Positions 60,070 through 64,000 of a DNA stretch of 64,000 nucleotides are shown one piece after another; the first letter of the stretch is position 1; each line of letters opens with the position of its first letter. The notes beneath the pieces are model-generated. The model was not told the DNA's origin. It saw nothing but the letters and a program-made list of their open reading frames with translations, and made no database searches. The DNA is from an uncultured Phascolarctobacterium sp. (GTDB lineage: Bacteria > Bacillota > Negativicutes > Acidaminococcales > Acidaminococcaceae): the NCBI GenBank assembly GCA_905200645.1, contig CAJKLD010000006.1:1-64000 (forward strand), given 5' to 3'. Both the position numbers and the translations under genes were made by a program.

Positions 60070-61170
60070 ATGGCTGATACCAGTGTTAGCTATAAATGCT
60101 TATGCTGCGGCGCTCCGTTAAGCTTTCTGCCCGGCGCAGAAAAAGTAACCTGCGAATACTGCGGCACCGAGCTGGAGATAAAAACCGTTGAAGAAATGTT
60201 TGCCAAAAAAGAAGCCGCCGCTCAGGCGCAGGCTGCCAAGGAGGCAAAATGGGATACTGCAGCGGCAGGCGACGAGTGGGCAAAAGAAGAAGCCGACATG
60301 ATGAAGGCGTTTACCTGCTCCAGCTGCGGCGCGGAAATTGTCAGCGACGGCAATACCATGGCGACGGAATGCTGCTACTGCGGTATCCCGACCATGCTGC
60401 CCAGCCGTTTCGACGGTATGCTGAAGCCCGATTTTATTATTCCCTTTAAAAAGTCCAAGGACGAAGCAGTTGCCGCGCTGAAAAAATTCTATGAAGGCAA
60501 AAAGCTGCTGCCCGACGCTTTTACCGCCAATAACCGCGTAGAAGCCATCCAGGGCATGTACGTTCCTTTTTGGCTGTTTGATGCGGACATTGACGCTTCC
60601 GGTCAATACAAGGCCACCCGCAGCACCGTAGTAACCACCGACGACGAGGTTATTACCACTACGGATTACTATAACTGCGAACGCTCCGGCTCCATGAAAT
60701 TTGAGCGCATCCCCGTGGACGGCTCCGAAAAAATGGACGATACCTTTATGGAAAGCATCGAGCCCTTTGATTACAGCGAAATGGTTCCCTTCAGCACCGC
60801 TTATCTCACCGGCTATTTGGCAGACAAATACGACGTGGACGCCGAAGCGGCTGTGGGACGCGCCGACGAGCGCGTCAATACCAGCGCCAAAATGTGTCTT
60901 GCTGCTACCGTAGAAGGCTTTGACAGCGTAGAGCCTGCCGAGGACTGCGCGGTAGTGAAAAACAACGGCGAGGTGCATTACGCCATGGCGCCTGTTTGGA
61001 TTTTGACCACCCGTTATAAGGACCAACCCTACACCTTTATGATGAACGGTCAAACAGGCAAGGTTGTAGGCAGTCTGCCCATTGATTACGACAAGCTGCG
61101 CAATTACGGCATAATGGCCTTTGCTATTACGGCAATCATTGCTTTTGCCATTCTTTACTTTGTATTATAA
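60070..61170 (+). CDS. ydjG: YdjG-like TFIIB-type zinc-ribbon membrane protein, copy 2
   Basis: A 366-residue protein. The first 300 or so residues are the same as copy 1 at 52337, including both zinc ribbons and the middle domain. The C-terminus has only one membrane helix, because 171 bases present in copy 1 are missing. The break falls between two similar short sequences (GCTTTTGCCAT and GTTTTTGCCAT in copy 1). AGAGGTG six bases before the ATG at 60070 sets the start. It is followed by ydjH copy 2 after 13 bases. Confidence 0.88.
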   Translation: MADTSVSYKCLCCGAPLSFLPGAEKVTCEYCGTELEIKTVEEMFAKKEAAAQAQAAKEAKWDTAAAGDEWAKEEADMMKAFTCSSCGAEIVSDGNTMATECCYCGIPTMLPSRFDGMLKPDFIIPFKKSKDEAVAALKKFYEGKKLLPDAFTANNRVEAIQGMYVPFWLFDADIDASGQYKATRSTVVTTDDEVITTTDYYNCERSGSMKFERIPVDGSEKMDDTFMESIEPFDYSEMVPFSTAYLTGYLADKYDVDAEAAVGRADERVNTSAKMCLAATVEGFDSVEPAEDCAVVKNNGEVHYAMAPVWILTTRYKDQPYTFMMNGQTGKVVGSLPIDYDKLRNYGIMAFAITAIIAFAILYFVL

Positions 61171-61606
61171 GGAGGCTGCCTAAATGAAAAAGTTATTTTT
61201 AATCTTTACATTAGTGGCAGCAATGCTGCTTAGCGCTGCCACGGCTTTGGCAGCAATCCCCAGCGTTATGGACGACGCCAAGCTACTCTCCCCCGCCGAC
61301 CGCAGCAAGGTTGAGCAAACCTTAAAGCAATACGAACGCCAATACAACGTGCGTATGGGCGTAGTCACCGTCAAAAGCATCGGCAAGCAAAACCCCGGCG
61401 ATTTTGCCAACGCGCTTATCGACAAGGGTTATAACGACGGCGCCAACGGCGGCATGGTATTGCTGCAGGTAGTTGACCAACGTAAATGGTATATCAGCAC
61501 CGATAAAAAGATGAAAGAGATTGTTGTAGGCAACGAAGGCGTTGAATACATGAGCAAGGCCTTTGTTCCCTATTTAAAGAAAAACGATTATGCAGGCGCT
61601 TATCTA
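60070..61606 (+). repeat. Duplicated ydjG-ydjH cassette, copy 2
   Basis: Counterpart of 52337-54044. Two tracts look identical by eye to copy 1 (about 60072-60990 and 61194-61606), interrupted by a diverged ydjG 3' end carrying a 171-base in-frame deletion relative to copy 1. Confidence 0.85.
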
Positions 61607-61963
61607 ACCTACGCCAATAAGGCAGGCGAGCTGTTGGCTTATCACCAAAAGAACGGCAAGGGCTGGAAGCCGGAAAAAGAATTTCCGTGGCTGGCATTGG
61701 TAGGCGCATTGGTTGCCGGCGCGGCAGGCGCTTATCTTTACCGCGGCAGCCTGGTAGCCTCCATGAGCAACGTGCGCCAGCAGGTAGAGGCCAACGCTTA
61801 TCTCAATCAGGAAAGCTTTGATTTGCTGGTAACGGAGGATACCTATATGTATACCAATGTTAGTGTTGTACCGCGCTCCAAGAGCAATGATTCCAGCGAT
61901 GACGGCTCTGTGACCGAGAGCAGCAGTGATGATAATCACGGCGGCGGCGGTGGCGGCTATTAA
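61184..61963 (+). CDS. ydjH: YdjH-like TPM-domain membrane protein, copy 2
   Basis: A 259-residue protein with the same plan as copy 1: signal peptide, TPM domain, membrane helix, Ser/Asp-rich tail ending in six glycines and Tyr. Residues up to about 140 are identical; after that many substitutions appear (for example YHQKNGKGWKPEKEFPW instead of YYAENGKGWAPEQEFPW), although length is kept. The Gly-rich C-terminus is found in many YgcG-type TPM proteins. It is followed by two further genes, which copy 1 lacks. Confidence 0.88.
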   Translation: MKKLFLIFTLVAAMLLSAATALAAIPSVMDDAKLLSPADRSKVEQTLKQYERQYNVRMGVVTVKSIGKQNPGDFANALIDKGYNDGANGGMVLLQVVDQRKWYISTDKKMKEIVVGNEGVEYMSKAFVPYLKKNDYAGAYLTYANKAGELLAYHQKNGKGWKPEKEFPWLALVGALVAGAAGAYLYRGSLVASMSNVRQQVEANAYLNQESFDLLVTEDTYMYTNVSVVPRSKSNDSSDDGSVTESSSDDNHGGGGGGY

Positions 61964-61992
61964 ACGGTAAGACGCCGGAGAAAGGAGGATTT

Positions 61993-62391
61993 ATGCGCAA
62001 GGCAAACATAAACAGTGGTTTTATCCTGTGTTTTTTGGCAAATTTATTACTAAACTGCGAATGGGGCCTGATAGCCCTGCTGCTTTGGTCCATCAGCTAT
62101 TGGTTTGGCTTTAGCTGGTACCCGGCGGCGGCGGTAGCCGTTTTATGGGTATTGGTGTCCTTAGGTATAACCTCTGTTTTGGCATGGAGCAGCGGCGCAG
62201 ACAGCTATCCAACCAATCAGGATTTGCCTAACGTAAATCCCTATTCTCCCGGTAAAACCATTTATGACGACGAAGTAGTGCAAGAATTTTTACAGATAAG
62301 CAAGCAGGAGCAGGAAGAACTTAACCAAAGCCTGCATAACGCTCCCGACAAGGTTCCCTTTAAACGTAAAAATAAATATTATAACGAATAG
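61993..62391 (+). CDS. Small two-helix membrane protein of unknown function
   Basis: A 132-residue protein with two predicted membrane helices (about 8-30 and 45-75) and a polar C-terminal half ending in a basic tail (KVPFKRKNKYYNE). No family is recognised. AAAGGAGG precedes the ATG. It lies 29 bases after ydjH copy 2 and 12 bases before the lipoprotein gene, so it belongs to the ydjI-ydjG-ydjH transcript. Confidence 0.7.
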   Translation: MRKANINSGFILCFLANLLLNCEWGLIALLLWSISYWFGFSWYPAAAVAVLWVLVSLGITSVLAWSSGADSYPTNQDLPNVNPYSPGKTIYDDEVVQEFLQISKQEQEELNQSLHNAPDKVPFKRKNKYYNE

Positions 62392-62403
62392 GAGATGTTA
62401 GTT

Positions 62404-63447
62404 ATGTTGAAAAAATTAGGCTACGGCATTATTATCGGTTTAATGGCATGCAGCGTTGTGGCAGGCTGCTGCGGCGGTAACAAGGGCGGCTCCAGCGGCG
62501 GCGCTGCCACTACTACCACCTCCTCTGCCAGCAAGGCTGACGCAGAGTTGAAATTTGGCAGCTATACCGCCAAAATGTACAAAGTGGAAAACAGCGCCCA
62601 GCTTTTCCTGGCTAACAGAAATAACCGTCCCAAACGCGTAAGCATCAACGGCAAAAACATGTATGCTATGACCGACCAAAAATATTTGGCTAAGCTGGTC
62701 ATTGACGCCAACAAAAAGAGCATCACCATGGATAATCCGGCTTTGGTAAGCGGTTTGTGGGACAACGCGCAAATTTCCGCTAACGGCTACGGCGTTTACT
62801 TTAGCAAGAGCACCCGTCCGTACTTTTTGTCCAACACCGGCAATAAAGAGATTATGGTTGACGGTCAATCCGGTCACATTGAAGCCTTGGACGACCGTAA
62901 CGGCTATCGTTACATAAATCAAAATGAAGTGCGTAAGGTTGAGCTTAAATCTTCCGGCGTGGTAGCTAAAACCTTAGATGTTGTACGTCCCGATTACACC
63001 GTGCGTCGCGGCGGCAAGGATACCATTGGCGCCAACGTAGTAATTTTGAGCGACAGAGACGGCTTCTACGCTTTCGGCAACGGCTTGAGCAACGGCCGCA
63101 CCATAGGCCGCGGCGTTTACTATGACAAGAACAACAGGCTGACCGCCGTTTACGGCGCAGACTATAAAAAGGATGCTCCTGCACAGGATAAGGGCTATAT
63201 TACCCAATCCGGCGATGCGGTTGTAACCGACAGATATGCTTTAATCTGCGACAAGGCTAAGGCTATGGTAAATTTGTATGACAAAAAGACCGGTCGTTGC
63301 CACGGCGCATTGAGCTTTACCGAGGTTGGCGGCCCCAACACCAAATACATCAGCATGGCTAAAATTGAGCGCAACAAGGTGCTGGTAGTTGCCGGTAACG
63401 CCAACGACAAAGATAAGCTGGACAAGCTGTGGATTATGGAGCTGTAA
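62404..63447 (+). CDS. Lipoprotein of unknown function
   Basis: A protein of about 347 residues with a lipoprotein signal (IIGLMACSVVAGCCGGNKGG; lipidated Cys probably in VAGC) and a Gly/Ser/Thr-rich spacer. The mature part is beta-rich with repeated Asn-Gly and Lys/Asp turns, perhaps a propeller-like or WG-repeat-like fold, but no domain is certain. The ATG at 62404 is chosen because GGAG lies nine bases upstream; the earlier ATG at 62395 abuts that site. It is the last gene before a strong terminator. Confidence 0.72.
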   Translation: MLKKLGYGIIIGLMACSVVAGCCGGNKGGSSGGAATTTTSSASKADAELKFGSYTAKMYKVENSAQLFLANRNNRPKRVSINGKNMYAMTDQKYLAKLVIDANKKSITMDNPALVSGLWDNAQISANGYGVYFSKSTRPYFLSNTGNKEIMVDGQSGHIEALDDRNGYRYINQNEVRKVELKSSGVVAKTLDVVRPDYTVRRGGKDTIGANVVILSDRDGFYAFGNGLSNGRTIGRGVYYDKNNRLTAVYGADYKKDAPAQDKGYITQSGDAVVTDRYALICDKAKAMVNLYDKKTGRCHGALSFTEVGGPNTKYISMAKIERNKVLVVAGNANDKDKLDKLWIMEL

Positions 63448-63537
63448 GCGCAGCTTGGGAAATAGCTTGAGGATAAATTTTAAGGCAAAATAACAAGCTT
63501 GCGCTTAGTTAATTTTTTCATCATAAGCACGACTTAA

Positions 63538-63587
63538 ACAAAAAGCTTCGGCTGGCGTAAAATTTACGTTCAGCCGAAGCTTTTTGT
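63538..63587 (+). terminator. Terminator after the second cassette, AAGCTTCGG family
   Basis: AAAAAGCTTCGGCTG pairs with CAGCCGAAGCTTTTT, with GTAAA/TTTAC inside, and ends TTTTTGT. Stem and loop resemble the terminator that follows the first cassette at 54474. Confidence 0.9.
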
Positions 63588-63611
63588 GCGGTTTGCTATA
63601 TTCGTGAGGAA

Positions 63612-63663
63612 AAATGTAATTTACAACATTTATTCGTTTGAAAAAATGTAATTTTTGACATTT
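63612..63663. promoter_or_regulatory. Two AAATGT-N8-ACATTT palindromes
   Basis: Palindromes at 63612-63631 and 63644-63663 have identical arms and centres 32 bases apart, close to three helical turns. The second ends three bases before the -35 box at 63667. They look like a tandem operator for the gene at 63748. Confidence 0.5.
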
Positions 63664-63666
63664 TTC

Positions 63667-63695
63667 TTGACGAATACTGCTTGCTGGCATAAAAT
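63667..63695 (+). promoter_or_regulatory. Promoter of the AAA ATPase gene
   Basis: TTGACG (63667-63672), 17 bases, TAAAAT (63690-63695), followed by AAGGAG before the ATG at 63748. Confidence 0.7.
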
Positions 63696-63747
63696 AAAAG
63701 CAGACCAAGTAATTTTTAACTACGGTTATGTGTTAAGGAGAACTATT

Positions 63748-64000
63748 ATGCGGCGTAAAATTATGACTAAGCTGGCAGAGTGGCGCACCAACAAGGTCAA
63801 TCGCCTGCCATTACTTTTATACGGAGCCAGACAGGTAGGCAAAACCTATATCCTGCAGGAATTTGGCAAACAATATTTTCAAAATACTGTTTATGTAAAT
63901 TTTGAAGAGGATAGAATTTTAGCAGGCTATTTAGAAATGCGGCTTCAGCCTGCCTTTATTATCAAAACAATCGAAGAACTTTATAATGTTAAAATAGAGC
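63748..64000 (+). CDS. AAA_14/DUF4143-type ATPase, 5' part only
   Basis: The first 84 codons of a gene cut by the window end. The P-loop LLLYGARQVGKTYILQEFG and the following YVNFEED strand are typical of the AAA_14 ATPases that usually carry a C-terminal DUF4143 domain (about 400 residues in all). Their role is poorly known; many are thought to be nucleic-acid or defence related and they spread horizontally. A strong promoter and a double palindrome precede it. Confidence 0.85.
   Translation, partial: MRRKIMTKLAEWRTNKVNRLPLLLYGARQVGKTYILQEFGKQYFQNTVYVNFEEDRILAGYLEMRLQPAFIIKTIEELYNVKIE

Noticed and set aside
60118..61053. Long minus-strand open frame opposite ydjG (also at 52385-53245)
   Set aside because: It is the antisense of an established gene present in both copies. 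It has no ribosome binding site and encodes no recognisable domain.

Overview
The window looks like a chromosomal stretch of an anaerobic, diderm Firmicute (class Negativicutes; an Acidaminococcaceae / Phascolarctobacterium-like bacterium is my best inference). Ribosome binding sites are strong AGGAGG type and GTG/TTG starts are used. TonB-ExbB-ExbD, Tat proteins, lipoproteins and secreted proteins imply a two-membrane envelope. A four-subunit 2-oxoacid:ferredoxin oxidoreductase, biotin pyruvate carboxylase, DASS and DcuC dicarboxylate carriers and a HydE-type hydrogenase maturase imply anaerobic C4-dicarboxylate metabolism. I found no tRNA, rRNA, CRISPR array or complete insertion sequence.

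1-2900: a zinc-ribbon (YdjG-like) gene, a degraded patch (a Noc/ParB fragment abutting a truncated 4Fe-4S membrane protein gene behind a MerR-type promoter) and an Rrf2 regulator. 2900-12300, minus strand: a long probable operon encoding two uncharacterised proteins, a 46-residue membrane protein, a Tat-exported metallo-beta-lactamase-fold protein, a polytopic membrane protein, TatB/TatA/TatC, a hybrid histidine kinase with lost phosphorylation residues, and ExbB-ExbD-TonB. 12500-20400: TetR, korDABC, a DASS transporter, hydE and mnmA. 20380-28500: a candidate small RNA, ftsH, pyc, an unknown 514-residue protein and a YefM-YoeB toxin-antitoxin pair. 28500-37300: M20 peptidase, MntP, split ThrE exporter, uracil-DNA glycosylase, DcuC, an LTA-synthase-like enzyme, a diacylglycerol-kinase-like enzyme and GtrA. 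37300-42000: a hairpin-rich non-coding stretch, NhaC, a D-aminoacylase-like amidohydrolase and an AEC transporter.

42000-63500 is the most unusual part. It holds two secreted proteins of unknown function, a 5'-nucleotidase, an orphan MetQ-like protein, two paralogous orphan solute-binding lipoproteins each followed by a large LuxR-type regulator (one cytoplasmic STAND/MalT-like, one transmembrane), a stand-alone LuxR HTH, and a split and duplicated homologue of the Bacillus ydjG-ydjH-ydjI envelope-stress module (SPFH protein, TFIIB-type zinc-ribbon protein, TPM-domain protein). The two ydjG-ydjH cassettes share long tracts that look identical, alternating with diverged tracts; a leftover 3' end of ydjI marks the duplication boundary, and a hairpin-rich element separates ydjI from the second cassette.

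A 30-bp interrupted palindrome with the same 9-12-9 geometry lies upstream of the zinc-ribbon gene at 187, the MetQ-like gene at 45926 and the LuxR gene at 57990. At the first two its centre is exactly the same distance from a TATAAT box that has no -35 box. This suggests one activator links these loci. Coordinates of sites and comparisons were counted by eye; no alignment or database search was run.
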